Of a stretch of 64,000 bases of DNA, positions 15,837 to 24,547 are shown piece by piece; position 1 is the stretch's first letter; each line of letters starts with the position of its first letter. Position numbers and translations under genes: made by a program. Source of the DNA: G020348185 sp964525045 (GTDB lineage: Bacteria > Nitrospirota > Nitrospiria > Nitrospirales > UBA8639); the NCBI GenBank assembly GCA_964525045.1, contig CAZGFD010000006.1:62001-126000 (forward strand), written 5' to 3'. A model generated the notes under the pieces. The model was not told the DNA's origin, did no database searches, and was given only the letters and a program-made list of their open reading frames with translations.

Positions 15837-18245
15837 ATGCTAATGTATCCTACAGCCAAGAAATTCTCGGTGGTGAGCTCGACCATGCTCGCACTGTTCG
15901 CTGGAACATCCCTTGCAGAGGCTCAGGTACGACACGATTATGCCCCCTCCGAAATTCAGCACCAACAACAAGTCCAAGGCGTCGTGCAGGTCCTGCCGGT
16001 TGGTGGGTCCTTTCGATTTGGCGGGGGCCGTGTCGTCTGCTTTCGGCCAAGCACCAAAATCGATCGGCGGGATCGGATCCGGTTCCGGGACGTCCCTCAC
16101 TACAACGTCGTCACGGTTACGCGCGACGGGGCAGTTCGTTCGGTCTTGTTAATCAGGACCGACACCGGAAGGGAGGTGTTCAGGTCGCATCCCTATGGCA
16201 CGGCTTTCGCGGCTGCCTCCGCCCGCGGCGATCGCGAATGCCGAATGAAAACCCAGGAATTGGAAAAATTCCTCCGCGGACGGCCAACGCCCGGAATCCC
16301 AACGCGATTGACGCAAGCCGAAAAGGTTGACCCATCGACCTGGCATCAGGGAAAAGCTTTTGCCGGGGGGCCCAGATTAGCACTTCGCCACCCGCAGCTT
16401 CTGCCCGGGCTCTTGACGGAGGAATTCCCCTCAGTTCTTCCAATCGGCTACGCCACACGCCCAATGCTCGCGTCCCTGGGAAGGGACCTGACAGCCCGGT
16501 GGAACCCCGGTGCGCCGGCCAAGGGCCTGATCCTCCCCGCGACGGCACCGACTGGTTTCGCTAACGGCCTGCCGATTGGCTGGAACGGATCGACCGGTTC
16601 CACCTCAGGCCAGTGTTTCAACTACACGATCAACACGCCGGCCAACAATGTCTCCGTGACGGGCTTCAGCTCGAAGGACACGGCTAGCAGCACCTCCGAG
16701 CAGATCAAGGCATCTGCCACAGTGAGCGTCGGCATCGAGGGCTTTAAGGCGAGCGACACTTTCGGTTTCTCCGATCAGTGGAAGGCCTCAACGAATTCGA
16801 CTAACCAGTATTACAATTTGTACACGCTCTGGACGCTGGACACTGCCGTCTCCCAGAGCGATCCCCTCACCAGTCAGGGCAGCGATGCAGGCACCAGCCT
16901 CAGCACACTGTGCGGCAGTCAATACATGTCAGCGGTGACGGTCGGGATGGTCGCGACGCTCAGTATCAACTACGGCTCGTCTTCCTCCTCGACAACGACG
17001 AAAATTTCCGACAAGTTAAGCGCGAGCTTTGGGCTGGAGAGCATCTCGGGCGCGGTGAGCACAGCATTCTCCGAAAGTTCCTCGTCATCCTACTTCGAGT
17101 TTAGCATGATCCAGTATGGCGGCGGCACCGACGCGTCGCACGACCTCAATAATGCCTTTCAGATGGTCAACTCTTCCGGAGAGGCGTACTATGCCTCCTG
17201 CGCCGCCGGCAACTCCGATGACTGCACCACATTTTCAGGCAACATGGGAACGGGTGCGAGCAACGCCCTGAATAGCATCGACAAGCTGGTGAGCAACCTC
17301 AGTGGTTCGAGCAACCCTGACATCAGCTTCTTTGAGACATTCCCCGAGGGGGTCGCTGGCGCCAACACGCCCCCCCTAGAAACGACCGACGTTCCTGTCG
17401 TCGTGAGGGACGTGATTTTGGAATTCTTCGGAACGTCGATGGCGCTCATCGACTACCTGACGCTCCTGAACCAGGTCGCGACCCTCAACAATCGGGTCAT
17501 GCAACTGAACCGCTTGGTCAGCCAACCTAACTTCAATCCGGAGACCCTCCTCGACCTAGTCAGCTATTTGGACACCCTCGAGGACACGTACAAAGGCGAT
17601 CGATCCACCCTCTTGACCAACCTCGAGAACTGCCTGTCGGCCACGAGCACTAACGTCGCCACCATGTGTGGGCCGATCAAATTAAACACAGACACCAACG
17701 CCTTCGAGTATTACGCGTCGGGCAGTACGACCCCCAACTTCAACGCCCAGCAGAACACCCTCGCGCTGCAGTACACGGCGCAGGTTACGGAAACCGAGGA
17801 CCCAGATATATCAAACGACGTGCTGTACATCGACAAGCTGCCGTCTTTCGCCGCCGCAGGATCCTCTATTCCCATCGCGGGGGAGGCAGCATTAATCCAG
17901 TTCACCGACCGAACCTGGTTAGATGGCAACACGCCTTCCACTGGGGCGCTCGTGGAAATTCTGGTGCTTTCGTCCAATGAGCCGATCTCGACAAACAACG
18001 TGTCGACAACGGTCAGGACCGATACCGACCCTTCGCCTTTCAACCTTTGGATCGTCGGCAATTCAGGTGGCGGTGACGAGCTTTTAAATCCTGGTAATTT
18101 ACCAAATCCGAACTCGTTTACCAGCGTGACGCCATGCACGCCGATCTTCGAGGACCCGTGCGCGATCAACTATGAAGCCCCCTTTGACAGCAGAACGCGG
18201 GCGATCATCAATCAGCAGATCGAGAATTTCTTTACCGTGAACTGA
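15837..18245 (+). CDS. Large secreted protein, candidate MACPF-like pore former
   Basis: The 802-residue protein has a signal peptide ending near AEA|QV (about residue 30). No family is certain. Residues 258-430 resemble a membrane attack complex/perforin core: CGSQYMSAVTVG at 359-370 is close to the MACPF signature (Y/W-G-x-H-Y/F-x6-G-G), though the His is Gln and the second Gly is Met. It is flanked by two Ser/Thr-rich alternating segments (287-320 and 385-425) of the sort that become membrane-spanning hairpins. C260 and C359 could be paired. A further 370 residues follow, with Cys pairs late. GAGGGG six bases before the ATG supports the start. The codon use is G/C-rich compared with neighbours, suggesting transfer. 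It could instead be an unrelated surface protein. Confidence 0.6.
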   Translation: MLMYPTAKKFSVVSSTMLALFAGTSLAEAQVRHDYAPSEIQHQQQVQGVVQVLPVGGSFRFGGGRVVCFRPSTKIDRRDRIRFRDVPHYNVVTVTRDGAVRSVLLIRTDTGREVFRSHPYGTAFAAASARGDRECRMKTQELEKFLRGRPTPGIPTRLTQAEKVDPSTWHQGKAFAGGPRLALRHPQLLPGLLTEEFPSVLPIGYATRPMLASLGRDLTARWNPGAPAKGLILPATAPTGFANGLPIGWNGSTGSTSGQCFNYTINTPANNVSVTGFSSKDTASSTSEQIKASATVSVGIEGFKASDTFGFSDQWKASTNSTNQYYNLYTLWTLDTAVSQSDPLTSQGSDAGTSLSTLCGSQYMSAVTVGMVATLSINYGSSSSSTTTKISDKLSASFGLESISGAVSTAFSESSSSSYFEFSMIQYGGGTDASHDLNNAFQMVNSSGEAYYASCAAGNSDDCTTFSGNMGTGASNALNSIDKLVSNLSGSSNPDISFFETFPEGVAGANTPPLETTDVPVVVRDVILEFFGTSMALIDYLTLLNQVATLNNRVMQLNRLVSQPNFNPETLLDLVSYLDTLEDTYKGDRSTLLTNLENCLSATSTNVATMCGPIKLNTDTNAFEYYASGSTTPNFNAQQNTLALQYTAQVTETEDPDISNDVLYIDKLPSFAAAGSSIPIAGEAALIQFTDRTWLDGNTPSTGALVEILVLSSNEPISTNNVSTTVRTDTDPSPFNLWIVGNSGGGDELLNPGNLPNPNSFTSVTPCTPIFEDPCAINYEAPFDSRTRAIINQQIENFFTVN

Positions 18246-18494
18246 TCGTCGGAAACACCGTATCGCGGAATGTGACACAGGAAGTCCCCTGTTGTTTTGG
18301 CCTATCAGCCATTAATCTTAAACAGAAAGTGGAGTAGGACGAGGAATACTTTAAGCGGATTTTTGCAAAAGAACCCCGCTATCGCCTGGGCATCGGGTGG
18401 CGTGTGGATGGTCGTGTCGGCGGGAGGTCCGAGCGCCTGACCGCCAAAAGGCGTCCCCAAGAAAGAAAGTAAGGTACAACCGCTACAAATTTAT
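18246..18494. other. Intergenic stretch, nothing supported
   Basis: Short open frames at 18335-18475 read as Arg-rich peptides without a start codon or ribosome site. A weak ACAGG/CCTGT hairpin with TTGTTTT follows the upstream stop at about 18280-18296 and might act as a terminator. Confidence 0.3.
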
Positions 18495-19361
18495 TCACGA
18501 GGCTTTCAAATGGAGCAGCCATTGATAGGAGGTCACGCCTCCTAGAAGAAGACAACTCAGAAGGGCATTAGTGGCGCCGGTAGGCCAGTCGAGGAAATAG
18601 GAGACCACGAAACCGCAGAACGCGACCAGTCCACCACAGGTGGCGGCCATACGGGGAACAATTCGAAACCGTTTGGAGAGACGAAATGCCACCATTGGCG
18701 GAAGGAGTAAGAACGCGAAGGTGAGTAGCGGACCAACAGTAAGGACTCCAAGTGAAACGGTCATCCCAACGAGTCCGTATAGAATTAAATCCCACACCCA
18801 CACCTGCTTGCCCATCGACAGTGCGATATCCCGATCGACGGAAATGAGAAGAAGATCACGTCGAAAATACCACAGGGCAAAGACAACGACGGAGTAGAAA
18901 ACCACCAGCAACACCATATCAAAATCTGATATGGCAATAATCTGACCTCGTAACATTTTAATCACACCGACTTCAGGAATTCGCTCTGAGGCTAGGAAAA
19001 GGACGGTGACGGCTCCGGCAAGGACATAGATAGCCCCAATGCGGCTTTCGACTAACCCGCCGCCGTGACGCTCCAAAGCCGCGAGTACAAGCAGTATTCC
19101 AGTGGTGATAAGGGTGGATCCGATTAGCGCAACCAGGAAATCACTATGCGGACCGGCTCCCTGGTGAAACACGATGTGATAAAAAATAGCTGCAACGATC
19201 CCCGTGGCCGAGACTTGGGGCAAGGCAACTCCGAGGAAGACCATTCGTCTGGCGTACATGAGCACACCGATCAGCGGAAGCACCAATCCTGTCAGTACTC
19301 CTCCGTAGAGTGCATTCCGCAACACATAGGAAGGATGCAGAATTTCTAACAGCTCCATCAT
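18495..19361 (-). CDS. Metal ABC transporter permease, ZnuB/MntB family
   Basis: Inner-membrane permease of a cluster-9 (zinc/manganese) ABC importer, 288 residues with about eight hydrophobic segments. Family features are the GVLTGLVLPLIGVLMYARRMVFLGVALPQVSATG start and the LTVGPLLTFAFLLLPPMVAFRLSKRF coupling region near residues 205-230. It lies six bases after the ATPase stop, last gene of the operon. Zinc rather than manganese is inferred from the operon's His-rich leader protein. Confidence 0.9.
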   Translation of the reverse strand: MMELLEILHPSYVLRNALYGGVLTGLVLPLIGVLMYARRMVFLGVALPQVSATGIVAAIFYHIVFHQGAGPHSDFLVALIGSTLITTGILLVLAALERHGGGLVESRIGAIYVLAGAVTVLFLASERIPEVGVIKMLRGQIIAISDFDMVLLVVFYSVVVFALWYFRRDLLLISVDRDIALSMGKQVWVWDLILYGLVGMTVSLGVLTVGPLLTFAFLLLPPMVAFRLSKRFRIVPRMAATCGGLVAFCGFVVSYFLDWPTGATNALLSCLLLGGVTSYQWLLHLKAS

Positions 19362-19367
19362 AATGAT

Positions 19368-20087
19368 TTATCTTCCGACGCCCTCGGTGGACAACAACCG
19401 GCGTTCGCGTTCTATCAGGACATCAATATGGCACCGGGACATTTTCCCCTCTTCAAATACCAACACTTCCTGTACGACTTCGTGAAGGGCGGGGAGTAAA
19501 TGGTCGATCCATAATAGAGTTATCTCAGATTTTAACCGTAAAGTGTTCATGAGTTGAATCATAGAACGAACGGATCCCCGGTCGAGACTGGCAAGCGGTT
19601 CATCTAGCAAAAGGATCGAAGGATTCATCGCCAAAGCCCTGGCGATCAACACCCTCTGCTGCTGGCCTCCCGAAAGGTCGGAATAGTTTTTCTTTTCCAG
19701 CTCCATGATATCCACTTGCTCCAAGGCCCAATCAATTTGTTCCCGTTCATTTTTCCCCAACCGCTGCCAAGGTTTTAATGTTCCGAAGGTTCCCATCTCC
19801 ACGATTTCTTTGACCGTTAAAGGCAGCAATCGACTCACGGTTGCCCGTTGAGGAACGTACCCCACTGACACTCGGCCTGCGACTTCAGAATCTTCTATTC
19901 GAATTGTTCCGGCCAAAGGGGAAAGAATGCCGGCAATTGTTTTGAGAAAGGCGGTTTTTCCCGATCCGTTGGGACCAAAAATGGCCAGGGCTTCTCCGGG
20001 AAACACCTCAAGATTGACATTTAGAAGAACCGGATGCCCGGGGTAGCCGAGGTTGACCTGGTTAAGAGTGATGATGGGAGAAGCCAT
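19368..20087 (-). CDS. Metal ABC transporter ATP-binding protein, ZnuC family
   Basis: Cytoplasmic ATPase, 239 residues. Walker A GPNGSGKT at 38-45, signature LSGGQQQR near 138, Walker B ILLLDEP near 157, switch His in WIDH near 195. The start lies three bases after the binding-protein stop. The last 40 residues (LVFEEGKMSRCHIDVLIERERRLL) extend the usual core slightly. It energises the permease encoded next. Confidence 0.93.
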   Translation of the reverse strand: MASPIITLNQVNLGYPGHPVLLNVNLEVFPGEALAIFGPNGSGKTAFLKTIAGILSPLAGTIRIEDSEVAGRVSVGYVPQRATVSRLLPLTVKEIVEMGTFGTLKPWQRLGKNEREQIDWALEQVDIMELEKKNYSDLSGGQQQRVLIARALAMNPSILLLDEPLASLDRGSVRSMIQLMNTLRLKSEITLLWIDHLLPALHEVVQEVLVFEEGKMSRCHIDVLIERERRLLSTEGVGR

Positions 20088-20090
20088 GTA

Positions 20091-21050
20091 TCACTGTTGG
20101 CCTTGAGCTACCGGACCTTGAAGGGCTTTAAGAATGGAACGAATATTAAACTCAATGAGATCTTCGTAAGTATTCACGCCAGGATTTCCACCGACCATGA
20201 TCAGAAACTTGGCGACCTTCGCCCCCGTTTGATCGGCCACCCAATTGGGTAGCCGATCACTAAAATGGGGCTCGCGAAGAACGAGAGTCACTTCCTTTTC
20301 TTTCATGCGTTCAACAAGCCACACCAGATGTCCTTGGGTGGGTTCAATTCCAGGCCGAATTTCAATCTGCCCGACTTCTTCGAGCCCAAAGCGCTCTGCG
20401 AAGTAAATCGTGTCCTGATGGTAAGATACAAACCGGATCCCCTTAAAGGGCTCAGCCATTTTTTGCCACTCGTCCACTTTCTTAAAAATATGTTCTTTAA
20501 ATTTCTCAAAATTGGCTTGAAATAGTGGTTTTCCGGGCGGGTACACTTTGCCTAATCCTTCGGCGATGGTTTCTGCCATCACCAGGGCATAGGCGGGATC
20601 TAGATTAAAATGAGGATTTCCCAGAGGATGAACATCCCCTTCTCGCCTTAACAGGGATTTGGGAATTTGTTTGGGTTGAATATGCATGGAACAATCTATA
20701 AACCCAGGATTCCCGGGTTGAATATCGTTATTGCGAGAAACATCCACTAAAGCCGGAAGCCACGAATGTTCGGCTTGAAGACCTAGGACCACCAGAACAT
20801 CCGCGCGGTTCAACTTTGGGACAAAGCTGGGTTTAATGGGAACCCCATGCGGATCTTCCATCCCTTTGGCAAGGCTTTCGACCGACACCAGGTCGCCCCC
20901 GACCCTTCTCGTAAAATCTGCCAAGTCGGGTATCGAAGTAATGACCTGGATCTTGCCTCCCTCCTCAATTGAGGGCTTACCTGACATCCCCAGGAAGGGA
21001 AGGGCCACAAAGGCCATAATGAACAGCCATGGAACCCTTCCCCATTTCAT
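20091..21050 (-). CDS. Metal ABC transporter substrate-binding protein, ZnuA family
   Basis: Periplasmic metal-binding protein of cluster A-I. Likely ligands are His in EDPHG, in NPHFNLDP and in SYHQDT, in the spacing expected of these proteins; it lacks the long His-rich loop of enterobacterial ZnuA. The start at 21050 gives a compact signal peptide (MKWGR then WLFIMAFVALPFLG) and has GGGGAGG twelve bases upstream. ATGs at 21077 and 21152 also fit the frame; the latter would overlap the barrel gene by 38 bases. Third gene of the uptake operon. Confidence 0.88.
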   Translation of the reverse strand: MKWGRVPWLFIMAFVALPFLGMSGKPSIEEGGKIQVITSIPDLADFTRRVGGDLVSVESLAKGMEDPHGVPIKPSFVPKLNRADVLVVLGLQAEHSWLPALVDVSRNNDIQPGNPGFIDCSMHIQPKQIPKSLLRREGDVHPLGNPHFNLDPAYALVMAETIAEGLGKVYPPGKPLFQANFEKFKEHIFKKVDEWQKMAEPFKGIRFVSYHQDTIYFAERFGLEEVGQIEIRPGIEPTQGHLVWLVERMKEKEVTLVLREPHFSDRLPNWVADQTGAKVAKFLIMVGGNPGVNTYEDLIEFNIRSILKALQGPVAQGQQ

Positions 21051-21114
21051 TGACGGGATGGTCCTCCCCTTTGGCATCCATACCGGCAAGGCTTTTTCCA
21101 GAAATCTCACGTGG

Positions 21115-22824
21115 TTAATCCCGTTCCGTGAACCCGTGTTGGTGACTGCCAATCACGACTTCCCATTGAAAGAACACGCCGTTGGCACTTGTGGCGTTCC
21201 CGTAACTGGAATATTCGTATTCGAGAATGAAACGATGAAATTCGCTTGGGTAAAAGGTCAAATAGGGGGACCAGGTTCTGACGTCTGTCCGAGACCCGTC
21301 GGCATTGGCCGTCGACCCAAATTGTCCGGACCCAGCATTGAAAACCAGTGCCGGTTCACTGGGAAGCTGGTAATAGTCAAAACGAAAACCGGGCCGCCAC
21401 TGTTTAGTAATTCGATATTCTGCGTATGTGTATCCACCCCAGGCGCCCTGAGCAACAGTGTTTCCAAATATATCACGCCGGCCTTGCCCAAAATCATAAA
21501 AGACTTCTCCATGAATCGCCAGGCTTTGCCGCAATCCTCTTCCCAGGGGATACCACCGATAGTGAAAATCAACGTCTAGGGTCGTTCGGTCAATGGGCGT
21601 ATTCGAATCAATCGCAAGAAGGGCGGCCGTTTCAGCCTCAGGAACCCGAACTTGAGCGCCGTAGAGCCAAGAGAACCCCAATTCCACATTATGGTCGTCT
21701 GTAATATCGTGGTATGTTCGAACCACTCCAAAAAAGTTATTACCATGGTTAATCTGTTGCCGTCGTTGCGCCAACGCATCTTCCGATAACTGCCCGAAGT
21801 TAAATCCCCACCCGGCAGAAACCTGTAAATAGGTGTCAGTTGGAGAAAGCCAACTCATTTCTAAGCCATCCGTCCGAGTTCGGTCATATAGAATACTTAA
21901 AGATGGCGGCGGATCGATTTGGGGCAAATCGTGAGCATGTCTGCGTCCTAGATATCCCCAATCCGCAAAAAAACGGCCTCCTCGGACGGAGAAATTATAG
22001 GGCAAGGATGTCGTTTGAATGGCGGCTTCCTCAATCTCAAAGGACGCCTTCAAAAATTCTTCCGATCCCGCGTCACCGACCGCTTCTCCGTGCCCCGTGG
22101 CGATCACGTACGCACGGGCATACGTGTCGACATCAGCAGCCGCAAATAACTCAATGGTTCGCAGGGCTGCGCTAAAACCTCCTGGCAACGCATTTCCTAC
22201 CGCGTCGTCCCCCATTCCCCGCGCATTTGCCCCCTCACCTCCATTAAACGTTTGAAGCCGGTTCTTGTAGCTAAACACCGGCTCAAACACAAACCCGATG
22301 GCAGGGTTGAAACGATTGAGGAGCTGCTGGCGTCGTAATTTCGCTCTCATCTGAGGGGTTCGGCCAATGTCCAGCTCACGGGGAACCTCCAGAGGCATTC
22401 CTCCTACCCGCTCCAACATGTCTGTTGGTTCCGTTTTGGTCTTGACACCGGGAAACCGCATTTGAATGTCGTCGCTTCGGCCCGTTTTCGAATCAACCTC
22501 TTCAAACGGATTTTCTTCGCCAGAGTCTTCAGTGGTGTCTCTCTTGGATGCTGGGCTTATTTGCGTCTTTTCTTTTTGCCCCTTGGCCTGAGCGAGCATG
22601 CGAAGATCTTGCCTTAGCATCATTGACTCAGCAAATCCTTTATCCCCGAACTCAGAGGTGGCGGATTCCAGCGAGTTACCCCAACCCGCCGATGACAGCC
22701 CCATTGTCAGGAAACATAGTAACAGTATTCCTAGTTTTAGACTATTTCCCTTGTCATTCGGTTTTTTGAAGGTATGGCATGGTATTGGAATTCGCCCCTC
22801 GGAGAAATCTCCTTGAATCTTCAT
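21115..22824 (-). CDS. Outer-membrane beta-barrel protein in the metal uptake operon
   Basis: The 569-residue protein has a hydrophobic export segment (LGILLLCFLTMGLSSAGWG, about 30-50), then a charged low-complexity linker to about 130, then alternating aromatic strands to the end, as in TonB-independent porins. Strand-like runs include IGFVFEPVFSYKN, YLQVSAGWGFNFGQL and HRFILEYEYSSYG. The final residue is Asp rather than the usual Phe. I know no exact family. Its place directly before znuA suggests that it lets metal or a metal complex through the outer membrane. Confidence 0.8.
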   Translation of the reverse strand: MKIQGDFSEGRIPIPCHTFKKPNDKGNSLKLGILLLCFLTMGLSSAGWGNSLESATSEFGDKGFAESMMLRQDLRMLAQAKGQKEKTQISPASKRDTTEDSGEENPFEEVDSKTGRSDDIQMRFPGVKTKTEPTDMLERVGGMPLEVPRELDIGRTPQMRAKLRRQQLLNRFNPAIGFVFEPVFSYKNRLQTFNGGEGANARGMGDDAVGNALPGGFSAALRTIELFAAADVDTYARAYVIATGHGEAVGDAGSEEFLKASFEIEEAAIQTTSLPYNFSVRGGRFFADWGYLGRRHAHDLPQIDPPPSLSILYDRTRTDGLEMSWLSPTDTYLQVSAGWGFNFGQLSEDALAQRRQQINHGNNFFGVVRTYHDITDDHNVELGFSWLYGAQVRVPEAETAALLAIDSNTPIDRTTLDVDFHYRWYPLGRGLRQSLAIHGEVFYDFGQGRRDIFGNTVAQGAWGGYTYAEYRITKQWRPGFRFDYYQLPSEPALVFNAGSGQFGSTANADGSRTDVRTWSPYLTFYPSEFHRFILEYEYSSYGNATSANGVFFQWEVVIGSHQHGFTERD

Positions 22825-22946
22825 TTTTTTCCTCTCTTAAACGTATCGCGTGAGAAACGAAGAGAGCGTGACCCGACATAAATCAGGCAATATGGAATTA
22901 GGCGAACGTTGCCCGCCCAAAACCAGATCAAAGCTCTCGATTGACG

Positions 22947-23282
22947 CTAGGAGATACGGCTAGAAGGAGGGGGAGCCCGAGGAGAGGCGGTTGAAAGACT
23001 GATACTTTTTGGAAGAAAAGCAGGATTGAGATCAGGTTGAAGGGTTGCAAGAGGAAGGGGTTCCGCAACAGCGATAGGTTGTATCGTAAATGAACCTGAC
23101 GCCTGGTGCTCAACCCATTGGCAAATGTCAAAGTCCGAATGCTGATGGCCGTCATGATCGACCTCTGCAAAGTCATGATGGACCGCGAGAGCGGACCCAA
23201 AGGGCACCATGACCAGAAGTAAAAGTGCCAGGGGCAGGGATACCCACATTCCGAACCTTTTTGCCCTTAAATTATTGACCAT
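22947..23282 (-). CDS. Small His-rich exported protein heading the metal uptake operon
   Basis: The 111-residue protein has a signal peptide (LPLALLLLVMVPFGSALA). The mature N-terminus is metal-ligand rich: HH, DHDGHQHSDFDIC and CQWVEH. The C-terminus ends SPRAPPP followed by a few residues, a tail like that of DUF2946-type proteins. It heads the barrel-ZnuACB operon and may bind or sense zinc in the periplasm. A similar layout recurs at 45339-45815 before the efflux operon. The family is uncertain. Confidence 0.65.
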   Translation of the reverse strand: MVNNLRAKRFGMWVSLPLALLLLVMVPFGSALAVHHDFAEVDHDGHQHSDFDICQWVEHQASGSFTIQPIAVAEPLPLATLQPDLNPAFLPKSISLSTASPRAPPPSSRIS

Positions 23283-23347
23283 TATGGAGTTTTTTCCTTC
23301 GTTTCGGTCCGGTTGGGTAACACACTTCTCCCACGAATGTCAATTTA

Positions 23348-23364
23348 TTGCAAATCATTTGAAA
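23348..23364. promoter_or_regulatory. 7-1-7-type inverted repeat, candidate Fur/Zur-family box
   Basis: TTGCAAAT-C-ATTTGAAA has eight-base arms matching at seven positions around one central base, the layout of Fur-family sites. It is 66 bases before the His-rich protein start, between that operon and the divergent DUF2269 gene. No regulator gene is nearby. Confidence 0.4.
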
Positions 23365-23495
23365 TAAGATTGAATGGAGATATGTTGTTCTTTTAATCCG
23401 GAAATTCTTCTACAATGTGGTCTACGTGTACTATGGATTGGCAATTTGACGGGCCTGTTGTCTCAGTCCCTGTTTTCGTCCCCTTTTAATTTGTA

Positions 23496-24077
23496 ATGAC
23501 CTATTCTTTGCTCATTTTTGCCCATCTACTTGGCGCCGTTCTCATCGGTGGTGGGTTGATTGGAGTATTTGTCTCTGATCTTCGCTCACGGCAGACTCGG
23601 GATTTGCCACAGTTTTCCGAAGCCGTTCGAAATATCGCCATATTTTATGATGGCGTGGTGGTGCCCGGAGCGTTACTGCTGCTTATATCCGGCACGTGGC
23701 TGGTTGTGGATTTTTTCGGTGGGTGGGAATTTCTGGAGATCCCCTGGTTGGTTGGAATGGTGGGATTATTTGCGTTCGAATTTATTGAGGGAAACTCGGT
23801 CACCCGATTGTATTTTATGAAATTGCGTCGGATAACGGGGGAAGCCTTAAAGGCCGGCCAAATCACCCCTGAGCTGAAAAAGGCACGAGCTGAAATGGTG
23901 CCTACGTTTACCCATTTTTTAGACCTTCCCATGCTCATGGTCATTATTTCCCTCGGAGCCATGAAGCCCACCTCGTGGACTCATTTTATTGTGGGGACGG
24001 TTTTGGCCATTCTTTTTGCAACAATTCTAACAATCGCTTTGCCCCGACTTTACCCTTGGGATGCCTCCGACAAATAA
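23496..24077 (+). CDS. DUF2269 family integral membrane protein
   Basis: The 193-residue protein has about five hydrophobic segments: an N-terminal FAHLLGAVLIGGGLIGVF typical of DUF2269, VVVPGALLLLISGTWLVV near 52-70, then IPWLVGMVGLFAFEF, LPMLMVIISLGAM and FIVGTVLAILFATILTIAL. A basic amphipathic loop (MKLRRITGEAL...) lies between. DUF2269 has no known biochemical role. It is followed closely by an exported protein gene in the same direction. Confidence 0.82.
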   Translation: MTYSLLIFAHLLGAVLIGGGLIGVFVSDLRSRQTRDLPQFSEAVRNIAIFYDGVVVPGALLLLISGTWLVVDFFGGWEFLEIPWLVGMVGLFAFEFIEGNSVTRLYFMKLRRITGEALKAGQITPELKKARAEMVPTFTHFLDLPMLMVIISLGAMKPTSWTHFIVGTVLAILFATILTIALPRLYPWDASDK

Positions 24078-24115
24078 GCCTGGGAATTTTTGGAAATATG
24101 AAAGGAGACCTGCTC

Positions 24116-24487
24116 ATGAAATATCTGTTGAAAGGCCTTTTCGCATTCCTTTTTCTCATAGACGCTCACCTGGCAATCGCCGGTGTCGCTGATGTGATTG
24201 ACGCCAAAGCTGTTTGCAATCAAAACCCAACTTGCGATTTTACGGTAACCATTCAACATGAGGATTCCGGATGGGAGCACTATGCCAACCAATGGGAGGT
24301 ACTATCTCTCGAGGGAGAAGTATTGGGGATTCGGGTTCTTCTTCATCCGCATGTCAATGAACAACCATTTACCCGATCGCTGACTGATGTGCCGATTTCC
24401 CTTTCCATCAAAACAGTAAGAATTCGAGCCCATGATTCGGTTCATGGGTATGGGGGAAAAGAAGTGATGCTTGAATTAAAGAGGTAA
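24116..24487 (+). CDS. Exported protein, unknown function
   Basis: The 123-residue protein has a signal peptide (MKYLLKGLFAFLFLIDAHLAIAG). The mature domain reads like an all-beta immunoglobulin-like fold: two Cys close together (NQNPTC), then strands and motifs such as WEVLSLEGEVLGIRVLLHPH. The ATG at 24116 has AGGAG eight bases upstream; the longer frame starting at 23975 overlaps the DUF2269 gene and is rejected. It is probably co-transcribed with DUF2269. The layout resembles small periplasmic proteins in many Nitrospira genomes, but I cannot name it. Confidence 0.7.
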   Translation: MKYLLKGLFAFLFLIDAHLAIAGVADVIDAKAVCNQNPTCDFTVTIQHEDSGWEHYANQWEVLSLEGEVLGIRVLLHPHVNEQPFTRSLTDVPISLSIKTVRIRAHDSVHGYGGKEVMLELKR

Positions 24488-24502
24488 GTGAACCTGAAAA
24501 TA

Positions 24503-24532
24503 GTTTCGGGTTCCGGGTTTCGAGTTTCGGGT
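24503..24532. repeat. Heptamer-periodic repeat (copy b)
   Basis: Four successive 7-base units GTTTCGG, GTTCCGG, GTTTCGA, GTTTCGG. It fills the gap between the exported protein gene and tag and ends a few bases before the tag ribosome site AAAGGA. Confidence 0.75.
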
Positions 24533-24547
24533 AAAAGGATTTAGACC

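Noticed and set aside
18340..18470. Arg-rich open stretch after the 802-residue protein gene
   Set aside because: No start codon or ribosome site, and both overlapping frames look equally protein-like, so nothing decides for coding.
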